Positions 23,203 to 35,103 of a stretch of DNA of 64,000 nt are shown in pieces. Source of the DNA: Paraphysomonas bandaiensis (taxonomy: Eukaryota > Chrysophyceae). Below the pieces are notes generated by a model, which saw only the letters and a program-made list of their open reading frames with translations, did no database searches and was not told where the DNA came from. The stretch is taken from assembly GCA_965644295.1 (NCBI GenBank), contig CBFFRP010000439.1, positions 1 through 64,000 on the forward strand. Reading direction: 5' to 3'. Position 1 is the first letter of the stretch. The number at the start of each line of letters is the position of its first letter. The translations under genes and the position numbers were made by a program.

Positions 23203-23687
23203 ATGTCAAGCAGGAGCCGATTAATCAAAGACTACCGCACTGTGTTGCGGCACCTGAAGCGCATCCCGTCCCCCTCTAATTCGTCTGTGTTTCTTGATCT
23301 GGTTAGGAGGAGGGGCAGTGTGAGTGTCTGTATCGGTGCTGCTCCTCATCACTCACTTCATATACAGCGATCGCCTGAATTAAACGAAAGGATCTTGCGT
23401 GCCTATGCTGCTAATGTGTCCAGCGTAGCGGAGCTCACTCATCTCAGACAGTTAGATTCGGGAGATAAGCTGAATCAGAGGTAAGCGACAGTCAGTTGAC
23501 GAGCATCCAGCTCATGGGTTTCACAGGGATAAGATACGGGTAATGTCACAGAAAGTCGGCCTTACTCCTCCAAAGGTGAGAATTTTATGAGTATATAATC
23601 AGAATTACGCTCATCTCTTTTCAGTTTGCAGATGAATTTGAGGAATCTCTATTAGATCAAACAAATAGTGACAAATCAAGCCAATAA
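23203..23687 (+). CDS. LYR/FMC1-like mitochondrial assembly factor, 129 residues
   Basis: Three exons (23203-23480, 23527-23575 and 23625-23687) give 129 residues. The N-terminal RLIKDYRTVLRHLKRIP fits the LYR-type start in which a tyrosine-arginine motif follows a basic helix. The C-terminal part DKIRVMSQKVGLTPPKF resembles the end of FMC1, an ATP synthase assembly factor, where a VGL-x-x-P element follows the last helix. Family members act in the mitochondrial matrix in assembly of respiratory complexes. The length fits FMC1 (about 110-155 residues). The assignment rests on remembered motifs, and other small LYR proteins are possible. Confidence 0.6.
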
Positions 23688-25104
23688 ATTAGCAGCGTAG
23701 GAATAACTTACACTAAATAGTTTATAATTTTCACCGCGACCAAGCCTTTATTTATTCTGGAGCACCACAGTTCCTCTTCTATAGCTGGTTTCTCGCTTAT
23801 ATACATTCCTCTTCGCTACCATCAACACACAATTACAAAGCTGACTATTGGTGCAAATATATGACGCATGACAGTCTCTTGCGTGCTGTGGTTGAAAGCT
23901 TTGAAATACTCAATATAGCTAACTCGAGTCATTTGTATGGTGGAGAGTCACTATACTGGTCCTCTATATGATGACAGGATTGCGGCCCATGTGGTCATGT
24001 GGTGGTGTACCCCTAAAGACTTTAGCCTAAAGAGTAGACTAGTTTTTTATCTCTAAATACCAGCTTCTGAGCTAAATCGTCAAGGGACTAAAGAGCTGCA
24101 TAACTAGCTCAATGTGTAGTGTGTATGTTGGTTCTTTGACTTTATATAGTATATAGTAACATCCTTCTAGGATATTGTCCTACATAATTATTATCTAATC
24201 AGAGAAGTGTTTTCGACAGTTTGAAAACAGCTATCCTACTAGTTACTTGTTTACTACACTTACTATTGGTATTTATATTTATACTTATGTACATCTAAGC
24301 TGTGTACTGGATTACTTCTTCATCACCTTAATGTGTCTGAAATATTCTCCGACTAATTTCACAATAATCCGCTCCTAATATTTCCAATTACATCAGTACT
24401 CTCTACAGCTTTAATAATGTTGAAGTAAATCTCATTTCTCCAGTAGCGAACGTCTTATTAATTTATTATTAGCACTTAGCAATAGGCGTTTGAGAGTCCT
24501 ACAAAACACCAAAGAATGCAGTTGAGCCGTTATGGAATTCAGTGGAAGCGACAGCGTTTTTAACTTAGTAGGAATGTCTGAAAATTTAGTAGGCTCTGCT
24601 GCCATTTTATGTTTAATAGGAATGTCTTATTATTAGCAATATATAATATATAGGCGTTTAAGAGTCGGTGCTTACCTCTGATATCCCACTATTCTTTCAG
24701 AATGGATATGAGCAAGTCTGCTCATTTCAACTCCAGGGACAAGTAGTTGTGCATTCCCACCGTATTGTGCAATCGGTGTCAAATATGTGGTGTGGGAGCA
24801 GTTCTGAGGACCAAATGCCCGGATACCTGATACGACGTTCTCTTACAAAAGATGACTTCATCTAGTAGTGTGTGGTTTGGGGTTCATGGTTTGACGAAGT
24901 CTTGTCAAAGCTATATACCTACCTGGACGAGCCCCTTGAAAACCACGACTCAGTGATCAATAATGTGGTGTGCTTTTTATATGATTAGGGCTACATCTGG
25001 AATGCGGGATATCACTTCTGAAAGACGAGATGGGGAGGCCCTGCACAGGAGGTATGGACAACAACATCAAATACCCCCAGAGGAGTAAACGCAAGTCTGT
25101 AAAA
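23688..25104. other. Spacer with repeat fragments
   Basis: Pieces of the 510-bp dispersed repeat end (CTTATTATTAGC then AGGCGTTTAAGAGTC) occur at about 24445-24500 and 24607-24690. No gene is visible. A weak ORF at 24668-24865 has no recognisable content. Confidence 0.5.
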
Positions 25105-26430
25105 TGCCTGTATGCTTTATGGTGACGATGATGTCACTCCCCACCGAAGAACGCATAACCTAGAGGGAAGCGAGGTGCTACGAATGGAGTGCAAAGGGGA
25201 GAAACGGGGGAGTTAATTGACAAAGCAAAAGGAGCAGCTTGAAAGTATAAGAATACAACGGTATTATTACACTACTTCTTGATATTATTATATAGCTTGT
25301 TGCATAATATTATATACTTATCACTTTTTTGTCACATCAAAATTACGCCATGATATTGAGATATATTATTCAACCAAGTCAATTTGGTTGAATTTCCTAG
25401 TCATACTATTTTCGGTGTAAAAACCTAGTCAAAGCAATAAATGACTCAACCTAGCCAATTATAGTACTAAACCTAGTCGTTCTGATATCCATTGATTACA
25501 CATTGTGACTGTCTAAGATACGCGCACACACCACACAACATATTGATGGCTCGGAGAGCAGTTGTTTTGAGCTATACACTGCAGTGGTTGTGACCTGTAC
25601 ACTGCCTCATGGGCCATTGTGCTGTAGTGGATTCAGGTCCTCTGAATTGCAAGCGCATGGTTGTGCGACTATAGCCGCTGTTGGCCTTCCTGACTAGCCG
25701 TACATCACTTGAGAGGTATGTGCGAGACATATATTGTCTAGTGTATATATATACAATCTTGTGAGTACTAATCATTGTGTTATAGGTACCTCAGTACTAC
25801 TACTGTCCTCGGTTGTGGGAGAGTTGCCCCCTACTATATTTTTTCTCTGTGCAACTGCGTTACACTGTTGGCTAGGTGCATATTATTTGTGAGGTGTGTA
25901 CGAGATATATACTGTCCTGTACATATCTTAATTTTATCATCAGGACACTTTATTGTGAAGCGCCATTATGCCTGAAAGAATTTGCAGCAGTCCTTGCAAT
26001 AATTCGAGTACCTGGAGATATGTATATGCTTGGATTGGTGCTGGTATACAAGAGCGAGAAAGTGTTTCGATGGCAGCGTCGGCTCTCTGATGCCCCTGAT
26101 GAGATATTTGTCCATCCTCAGATGCTGAAATATATGATGTACATTGCATGCATGCAACGTTTGCTAGAGTATGCTCCCACGTTTGACTAGGTGAACACCC
26201 TATTCCACCTACTCAACCTAGTCATTGTAAAGTTAAAAATTTAATTATTTAATGACTAGGTTTTTACACCAATATTGGGGTGACTAGGAAATTCCACTAA
26301 ATTGACTAGGTCGAAAAATAGATCCCCATGATATTGACCTCACAGGCGATAAGAGGCAAATTCTACGTTGCAGGCATAGGAGTTGCTGCTGAAAAAGCAG
26401 GAGCAAGAGCACAGAGAAGATGGAGCAGAC
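25105..26430. repeat. Second copy of the subtelomeric repeat, split by an element
   Basis: Positions 25105-25359 match about 2905-3130, and 26326-26430 match about 3131-3235, in the same orientation (shared strings include CCCCACCGAAGAA, GGGGAGAAACGGGGGAGTTA and GACCTCACAG). The match is interrupted by the inverted-repeat element 25360-26325. This copy carries small deletions, so its ORFs are destroyed. Confidence 0.85.
25360..26325. mobile_element. MULE-like non-autonomous DNA transposon
   Basis: The element is 966 bp long with inverted ends of about 72 bp. The left end reads GATATATTATTCAACCAAGT and onward to GGTGTAAAAACCTAGTC. The reverse complement of the right end reads GGATCTATTTTTCGACCTAG and onward to the same GGTGTAAAAACCTAGTC. 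It is flanked by a 12-bp direct repeat CCATGATATTGA (25348-25359 and 26326-26337). The uninterrupted paralogue at about 3131 shows the empty site. Several CTAGTCA motifs cluster near both ends. Long inverted ends with a 9-12 bp duplication fit the Mutator superfamily. No transposase is present; a 104-codon ORF at 25876-26190 has no recognisable domain. Confidence 0.85.
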
Positions 26431-26633
26431 GTACCTACCTGCAAGGAAACATTCGAACAATTCTAATACTTCTCTGAGCCAAACCATTAAATAACACTAG
26501 TTTGAAGTTTGAAACAACAAGATAAATAGAATTATTTTCATTGATCACACGTACACTGTTGTTGCTAAATGTTTCACAAGTAATATTACTCAGTATACTA
26601 TTTGATGCATTTACAGATTAAGCAAGGCTTCGG

Positions 26634-29379
26634 CTAACTGCTCATCTCAATCAATTCCATTGACCCCTCGCCCTGACTATTCACACCGATAGAAGACTCT
26701 ACATCGCCTTCATCCTCAACTGACGCCGAACTTACCTCACTGCCAAGAGACATTTGTCTAACGTGTGAAGGGTGACTATCAGTGTCACAAAATTCTGCCA
26801 CCGCTTCCCCAATTATATTCTTCCAATCATTTCGCTCTTCCTGATATGAGAAATACAGAACCAATATAAAATTTTTCATATGGGTAATGTGAGGAATTAC
26901 CTCGCTTACTGCCGCCAGAAAAATGACCTGGGACCTTTTCCGCAAGTTTCCAACCCAACCTGTAAAGCCATTTCCTGTGTCTGGTGCAGATTTATCAGTC
27001 GTATGCTTTGAGTTCCTCCAAACTCCTCCAGTCAGGAGTTGGGCTACTCGTGGTCCCCTGACAAGAGGTGGAGGTGTATACAATGCAAATTTATTCGGGA
27101 CAGGTCCAAAGGACCTGTTGAGAACCAGCGAGTTTGAAGTCAATATCATTGATCCCAGTTGCTTGGATGGCTTTTTCTGACTATCATTTTCACCAGCCTT
27201 GTCATAAAAGCTAAATACGCACTGCCGTGCCCCATCAGAAGAGATAGATAGAGACAGTTCACACCATCGTAACTTCCAGCTTGGACCGATAGTGCCACGC
27301 TTCATCAGCCAGCCAGCAGCAAGAACAACAGGAAGCTGGGTATTATCCAGACAAGAAAATGGCTCCGTGTACCGCACAATAATATTATTTGATGGGTCAA
27401 CCACTGCGTTAGACTCCACAGCACTGTTCCAAGAGGTCTTTGAATCTGACATACCCGATGGAAGCTTTTCATTGGCACTAATTGTGCGAGTCGCCTCCGT
27501 AGGAGTACCACTCTCTCCATCCGCATCTCCCCACACCGACCCCGGTCCCATAAAAGCTCTTTCACGTATAGTTTGGAGTACGTTTTCAATGGCACGTACC
27601 CAACACCGGCGACCGTCTTCATTGGAGGCGAGAAATATTCGTGGGCGCTGTCCAGGAGTTACTATCATAAACTTAAGACGGTGCAGGCGTCCATCCTCAC
27701 ATAGCACAGTTGTGTCATGTGTGAGTTGCATATGACCCCTTCGTACGGCAAGAGTGTCGTCTGTGTAATACGACACTGATTCCTTGGTAAGCACAATCCA
27801 ACGCCTCTTCCAACTCCTTACAACCTTCCCCTTTTTGCTAAGATAACCATCTAAAACACAAGTGGCAGGACTGGAGAGACACGATAGATCTCCTCGAAAA
27901 GACAGTCTGAGCTGTGAAACATGTGACAGAGCGTCAGGAATGCCATTCAGCTTTGCCAAGATAAACCTGTGATAGCCAGTAAAAAAAAATTATCGGGCCC
28001 CAACACTAACCTCTCTATATGACGAGCAGCCTCGAGAACATACCCGAGCGCTGCAGCAGTCTCATCTGATGACTCTGTAATCGCATATCTCATCAGGATA
28101 GTCATTGATGTAACCTCATCGCTCAGTAGAAGCTCGTCCTTTAGCTGCACATGGTCGACCAAAATACGTTATACACAACCGGAAGCCTACTATATACTTA
28201 CACTTATAAGCAGAGAGAGAATGAAGGCAGCGAGCTTGTATTGAATAGGTCCGATAGTAGTAAGGAATTCACTTTCGGTGCCAGCAGTGCAGCCAGGTAT
28301 ATCACTATCCTCGAAGAGGTAATCCCAAACCACAAACAGGAAGTTTCCTGCTGGAGGAAAAGTCCGCCCAAAGAGTAGACGTGTCCAACTCACGCAATAT
28401 AATTGCGGCTGGATAGCCGACGCCTGTGAACATCAATACATTGACTTTGCATTTAGATGCACTGAATGATAAAAGTACCTGCAAATGTGCCCATAGAACT
28501 GGATGTAAATCCTTCAGCAGCTCCTCCTGGATAAGAGTGAGAAAGTCTGCCCCAACACTGTGCCCATCCAAACCCTCGGGGCAATAAATAACCCCCAGTC
28601 CACGCCGCATAACGGCATCAAGAAGCCAGTACACGTCTGCTTCCGCATTATTTTCACCACAGAAGCATGCCCGACCCCAGTCCCCAGCGTTTCCTTCACT
28701 ACACTCACTCCGCCAAGCCTCCTCCTCCCATTCTACAGCCAGTAGCAACATCGCACAGACCTCGTGCATGCCTAATACAAAACAATGAGCATGTAAAAGC
28801 AGAATAATTCAAAAGGGTAACACACACTGACCCTGGCGATAGTATGGGGGATTAGCTGCACACCACACTGACAGCACATCACGCAGCAGCTGTTGCCGAT
28901 AGTCTGACTGAAAGTAGTCGTCAGATATGCCGTCAATGAACAGTCTGCACATGTCCTTATCGACCAGCACACGATCAAGCAGCTGATGTGAGTTGTAAAA
29001 CAGTCAGTCGTCAGCAGCAGCAGAGAGCAGGCGATACGATACCTTCCCATAAAACAGCTTCTCGACCTGTGCGGGATCACTGACAGCACCAGCAGCAGTA
29101 CAAGCAGCAGGGGCGGGACCGTGTTCTTCATAGAATACTCTCTTCCTCACACTGTACTCCTCCCTCAGCGACCTCAACTCCTCCTCCCAGTCATGAGGGT
29201 ATCGGGATTGCAGAATGTTTAGATTGAGCCTCCAGTGGATGCCTCGAGCAGCATATGAGAATAGCTCTGCACACATCCAGACATGAGCACTACAAGCTAC
29301 ATACACACCACCGTAAACCTGAACTACCGAAAATACAGCCGCTGAACGCCTCAAGAATAGAAGATGATTTTTCGCTCAT
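26634..29379 (-). CDS. TBC-domain Rab-GAP with two PH domains, 785 residues
   Basis: Eight exons join in frame (29379-29319, 29266-29043, 28982-28832, 28771-28479, 28423-28202, 28144-28011, 27966-26901 and 26840-26634; 2358 bases). Residues about 20-350 form a TBC domain of the TBC1D5 kind: the opening RGIHWRLNLNIL, the YRQGMHEV motif (about 143) and LYCVSWTRLLFGRTFPP (about 255), then FVVWDYLFED. TBC proteins stimulate GTP hydrolysis by Rab GTPases during membrane traffic. The canonical catalytic arginine finger (IxxDxxR) is not obvious. Two PH domains follow: GYLSKKGKVVRSWKRRWIVL (about 400-500) and GWLMKRGTIGPSWKLRWCEL (about 580-735). The C-terminal tail is acidic and Ser-rich. A Rab regulator held on phosphoinositide membranes is inferred. 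Confidence 0.9.
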
Positions 29380-29639
29380 AGATGTACGCTGGATGAGTCT
29401 CTACTGGGTCTGTTGTCGACTAGTACACACCCTCACAGTGCTGAGAGGAAGTTAATGTCACTGCCATAGAGCACACGCACTGTGTATCTTACGTATATGT
29501 ATGTGCTTCTTGTAATTCACTTACTGAGTCCACATGATCACTTCACCTCACTTCGCTCATGCATTTTCCTCATATGTTAACATCAGGCAGATGCTGCCTG
29601 TGGATCCACTCCATACTAACAAAATACAGTTAATACTGC

Positions 29640-29780
29640 TGCTGTAGTGTATTGGGAATACTGTATGAAGCGGTATACCGTAAACGTATACCGTTATACG
29701 GAGGACTGTTGTGTTTTCGGCTGTAACTTCTCAGGGCTTCTTGCCGTATCGTCATCTCCATGTACGTACATGTACATACA
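29640..29780. promoter_or_regulatory. Putative shared promoter motif, tandem GTATACCG
   Basis: Between the divergent starts at 29379 and 29869 there are two closely spaced copies, GGTATACCGTAAAC and GTATACCGTTATACGG (29672-29701), then a GTACGTACATGTACATAC tract near 29762. Confidence 0.4.
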
Positions 29781-29868
29781 TATATGCATGTAAGCATATG
29801 GAGAGAACACAGAGAAGAGAAGATGCATGTCTGGATGTGATCCGCCTGTCATTCGATTGAAGTGAAGC

Positions 29869-32800
29869 ATGGGAGAGGAGCGGAGTATAGCGGATCTGGT
29901 GACGGGTCTTGATGATGACCTGAAGGAGGAAGAGTTCCATGAGGTCCCCTCCCCTGATAACGATGAGGGGGAGCCTGTGGACGACAGCTATATGTTTGAA
30001 GAGGAGGAGAAGGACAGCGACCCCACTGACTACACCAACTTGATGGACCAGTACATCGCTATGCTTCAGGAGAGCTGTGAGCAGCTGTCGAAGATAGACG
30101 GCGGATACAGGGGGAAGCTACAGGCCTACATCGACAAGCGGACAGAGGAGTCGGAGCTGTATCGTGATGTTGCTCTGACGAAGACTGTTGGAGCTGACTG
30201 TAATATGCAAGAAGTCAGTCGTCATACTTCGCGCAGGCGTTGGAAGTCCACCACTAACATATATGGGCCGGCGTGGAAGCGTGAAATATTACGCAAACCT
30301 CGGCCAAAGATTAGAGGGCTTACCGCAGAAGAGGCTAGAAGAGTGAACAAAAATAGATCCGATAGAGAGCTTTGGAACAAGATCTTGTTAGTTTTCTCTT
30401 GATTATGATGGTGTTGTCACGTATACTATTGTAGGGCTGGTGTAGAAGGACAGAAGGATGACAAAGATATTCCTCTCTCACAGCTGGAGTTAGAGGAACA
30501 GGCGAGGAAAAATTTGAAAGAAGGTTTTAATAGACATGATGTTGCTCGTTTTACCTGTGTTTGATCATTGCAGGAAAGTTTCATCTCTTGCGTAAGATAC
30601 CTACCAAATACGAACAGGAAAAGTCTACTAACCGATGGAGTCGTGGAATTTTTTTCCCATGGGAGCTCGACAAGAGTTCCACAGAGTTTCCTTACATTCA
30701 TGCTATTGATACGGATGTTAAGCCTAGCTCCAACGTTATTAAGGTATCTTATCTTGATTCATATAAGCATTGCTTGATGTGACGCTGGGTATGACATAGG
30801 ACTATGTGCCGTATTCCAGATACAATGAAAGAGACAACTCTACGAATACTTTTGTGTACAATGGGGCTTCGACTGTACGTTGCGTCGGCGTTTGTGTGCT
30901 ATTTAACTGAACTATATGTAGCTGAAGGATGGGTTCACAGTACATTGGAGAATGATGTGTCTCGCTAAAGCTGACAAGGCTCTTGCCGAGGTAATAAGCG
31001 TTGACACGTGAAATTTCTTCCATCGTCTAATATCTGTGCTATACGACCTGCTATTCATAGGCGAAAGAGCGCAAGAGACTGGCAGCGATTCAGCGGGAAG
31101 CTGATGCCAAAGCAGCCGACAGAGCACGACGAAAGTAAGAGGTGTAAGCTATACCTGTGGCAGTGCATGACATGTTATAGGAACGAGAAGTTGCGAACGG
31201 AAAAGGACGTTAAGGCTCTCGACTTATATCCTGAGAACTGGGCTGTGAACTCTGTGTCGGGTGTGTGAATGTTTCGTTGTTCTTATGTTACCTGACATTT
31301 CTTGTGCACAGAGTCCAGCCCTGATACGAGCACCTTTCATAGCGGCCTCAAGGACGTATCAGAGCGGAATTCTGGTGAGGTGTGTCAGACACACTATGAT
31401 AAGCTCACATATTATCAGGCGATAACAGTTTGAGTGAGCTTCCTTCTTATTTGGAAGAAGGTAGTGAAGAGGCAATGGAGCAAGAAACACGTGTCAGACG
31501 GCGCAGGCGTCGCAGCAGAGAGGTGTGGAGTTTTACGAGACTGCTGACGTTTTTGGGGCTGGGAGCGCGTAATGACATGGACACAGCACCGCGACACGAG
31601 CTGGTTCCTTTAGAAAAAAATTCTAATCAATTCGCTGACTCTATGACTCTGGGGACTCATTCTCATGCTGGTGAAAAGGCCAGCGTGGATGCTGAGCGGA
31701 TGCTAGGTGATGATACACACGATAATATTACCCACGGGGATGGCTGTGTGAATACTGAGGTGGTTACGAAGTGTGTATTGGAACTAGTCTGATATCTACA
31801 CTTTGCAGTCAAAGGGACCGAAGGACGCCACAACTGTGGATGAGGGCATGGGGCCGGATGTAGCACAGAACTATAAAGACACAGAACGGGGTGAGTTGAC
31901 GATACACGTTGAGATGATGTGGTATTACTGAATGTGATCCTGTAGGCCAGTCAGTTGGAATGCGAGGTCGAGCTAAAAAAGTGTATCTGCTGTGGATGGC
32001 TCAGCTGTTAGCTATGTTACGACGAACTTTTATAAAAGCCAAAGTTAAACCTGTCGTCGAGAAAGACGCTGTTGACAACGGAAATAAAGTTAGTGCGACT
32101 AAGGATGACAAGCCTCCGAAAACAACACATTCACCACCACGGCGCGAGAAGATTGATAACGATTCCGTGATGCAACCGTCTATTGCGGGAAAGTTTACTG
32201 TTGCTGGTTCCACTACGAGTAAACCCAACTCAAAAAACAAAAGTGGAGATGGAATTATTCGCAAAAAGGACGTATTTGCTGTGTGCACTGTTCCACCCCC
32301 TCCGATGAAAAAGAAGAAGAAGAAACCGAAGAAGAAAAAAGACGATGAGGGTGAACAACCCAAGGAGGAGGTTGGATTTTTTGGGAAGGTAGTGTCATCT
32401 ATATATCACTAATGGTGGTTTCCGTTTACACCTTTCTCAGATACGAGAGGCATTCCTCACTCGAAAGCATGCCTTTGCGGAGGAGTTCAAGATGAGAGAA
32501 GAAAGCGACGAGTATAACAAGGTAAGAATAAAGTCGTCGCGTATCTGTGAATTGATGTCGTACGAAGAATCTTTTCGCTGCACCTCCGAGTGTAGCTGAT
32601 AGGCACTTAGTGGAGACTCTATTCACTGTACGATCTATGCGACGCGCCACTGCAAGGAGAATTCGACTTGTGAAGAAGGTGTTTTCATTGGGTCTTGCAG
32701 GTGCTGACCCTGAGGACGACGCATATTGCGGTATGTAAAGGTACCAATGATAACAAATTCTTACTAACATATATGCAGCGGATGATCTCAAACAAGCCGC

Positions 32801-34035
32801 TGTATTCGGACATTATGAGAAATGCGTTGATATTATGGACCATTGGAGTGAAATATCTCCGAATGCAAGATGTGAAGTGAGTTGATCATCTACGTATATG
32901 TGTTGTGCTCTGAAATATAATGCGTGGCATAATATAAAGGCTGGAGATACCCCCTTTTATGCGGCCTGCTTGAAGGCGCTACAGGTATGGCTTAAGGTTG
33001 CACAGACAGGGGAGCAATGACGCGCTCTTTTTTTCTAGGGGGAGCCCGAAGTAGAAACAGATGAATACGTTGTAAATGTCGGGTTGATAGGATTGTACGT
33101 ATCAATACTAACTGCCTCACATATCTCATTCTTGACACGTAACGACAAATAGATGGAACAAAATGAAAAAGTGTCTGAAGAAAAAACGATTTAAAAAAGG
33201 GAAAATTGACCTTGTTGTGAAGATTTTGTACTACAAGGGGGGAGATGTCAACGTAGTGGCTTTGGACAGAGGTGATGGCGACGGCTTGGCTCTAATTCAC
33301 GTTGCTGCGGAAAAAAACATGGGTGAGCTACACTCGATGATCTGACTTGTTTCCATGATATTCACTTTGTAGTTGATCTTGCAAAGTGGCTACACGCAAG
33401 GCAGGTAAATGTGCACCAGGAAACAGCAACTCTAAAGAGAACGCCGCTTATGGTCGCTGCCAGAAAGTGAGCAACAATACGAGGTTTGTGTTCATTTTGC
33501 GTAACTGTGTTGGTAGGGGACATGGAGACATGGTTCATCGATTGTTGCATATGGGCGCAATAGATACTATCAACAAGCAAGATGCTGAGGGGTGGACAGC
33601 GCTGCATTTTGTTGCTACCTACTGTGACCCAGAGTATGTAGAGGTGAGTAAACATTTCACAACTGTCACCTCCTGATGAGGGCAACAGATGATGATGATA
33701 TGCGGAGCAAATATGAGCATACGGAACAAAGGAAATCGCCTCCCTCTGGAGGAAGCGCAGGTTAGAATTGTTCTATGTAATTGGCGCTTCACTTTGACCA
33801 GTTTTTATACAACACATAGACAAGGGGCCGAATGGAATGTGTGCAAGCAATAATGACATATAAGGATAGATCAAGACTCTATCGGCACCAAATATCGTAT
33901 TTTAACGAAGAGGTACTCAACGGTAGAGTGGGGGGTGAAAGTGTAAAGAGCGGGTCTAATCAAGGGAAAAGTATAGCTGGATCAATAGCCAGTGGATTTT
34001 TGTCTCTCTCTCGCTCTAATAGCATGAAGAAGTAG
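29869..34035 (+). CDS. Ankyrin-repeat protein with charged N-terminal half, 1046 residues, 21 exons
   Basis: Twenty-one exons join without a frame break (3141 bases). The first is 29869-30386 and the last 33820-34035. The N-terminal region is acidic (EEEEKDSDPTDY, about residue 45). A basic, coiled-coil middle section follows, including RVRRRRRRSR (about 415) and a Lys-rich tract KKKKKKPKKKK (about 650). The last third contains ankyrin repeats, the clearest being RTPLMVAARKGHGDMVHRLL and EGWTALHFVATYCDPEYVEM, then NRLPLEEAQTRGRMECVQAI. Ankyrin repeats mediate protein binding, and there is no catalytic domain. Introns are 43-60 bp, and the acceptor AAG at 32567 is less usual. It is head to head with the TBC gene (489 bp between starts). 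The function is unknown; a scaffold role is likely. Confidence 0.85.
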
Positions 34036-34598
34036 ATTTCTATGTATGTTAAAAGTGGTGTAAGTAATGTAAAAAGCTTTAGGGGGGTTTAAACTTTGGT
34101 TCGTAGCTTACACTTTTGATCATTTAAGCTTGTGCTGCTATATATTAGGCTTGCGTGTCAATTAATTGGTTTAACATTGATATTTGCCATTAGCTACTGA
34201 TCGTAGGTACAAATCCGTTACCTACTAGCACAGAAGAGGTAGTTGGATGTATGTGCACAGTGCAAAGCCACTTTACCATTTTTAATTATAATTTTGTGAC
34301 AATATAAGGGTCAGTGTACACTTAAACCTCAGTACGCAAGAGTTGTAACAAATTGAGCACATCCGCAACAATAGTACATGCTGGTTGTCTTGAAACATTC
34401 AAGTAGTGTGAATGCCATAGTGCATCCTGGGGACCACAACTTGTCTACTTGTCGCTATATCACAATTAATGCGTGTGCAGTGTGCAACAAGGCAACAATA
34501 ATCAATAATGGAATAGAACCATTGGATATAGTGGATAGCGATACCAATCATTACTACTTATTCATCAGGATGACATCATGACATGTAAAATGTAAACA

Positions 34599-34748
34599 CC
34601 TCAACAAAGTCGGACTCGCACCTTTTCGTAGTGTTATGGGGTATAAGTACTGGAGATATTTCTCTGGGAAACTAACGTTTGCCGCATATATAGTCAGCAG
34701 ATATTTCACTGTCCACTATACCCCAATGTTCATCTGAAGGACTCAGAA
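34599..34748 (+). repeat. 510-bp dispersed repeat, left part of a split copy
   Basis: The copy begins CTCAACAAAGTCGGACTCGC and is cut at 34748 by the copia element. Its continuation is at 39928-40130. The sequence reconstructed across the insertion matches the intact copy near 56250-56330. Confidence 0.85.
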
Positions 34749-35055
34749 TATTAATTTACGCTTTTAGTTAGTGCAATATTGACTGATTGATATTATAGGA
34801 GATATAGTAAGTTTATGATGTTGTAGCCCTGTGAGTTAGGAACCACGTCATTCACCAACATCAACATTCTGTTCTACAAATCATATCTTTAACAGCTACT
34901 ATATTTTCAGTTTCTTTGTATACTTGTAATAGCTACTCCTATACTGTAGTCATGTATATTCTGTATTTCATTGCTACATAGAATACAGGATAACTACTAG
35001 CGATTGACTTTACCAAACTTCAAGTACGCACGTAGGAGTTGGTTGTAGTTCAATA
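34749..35055 (-). repeat. 3' LTR of the copia element
   Basis: A 307-bp direct repeat of 39621-39927. In element orientation it begins TATTGAACTACAACC and ends GCGTAAATTAATA. Confidence 0.96.
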
Positions 35056-35103
35056 CTCCCACTCAATGAACATATCAGAATATACTGTGATGAGCAAGTC
35101 TAC

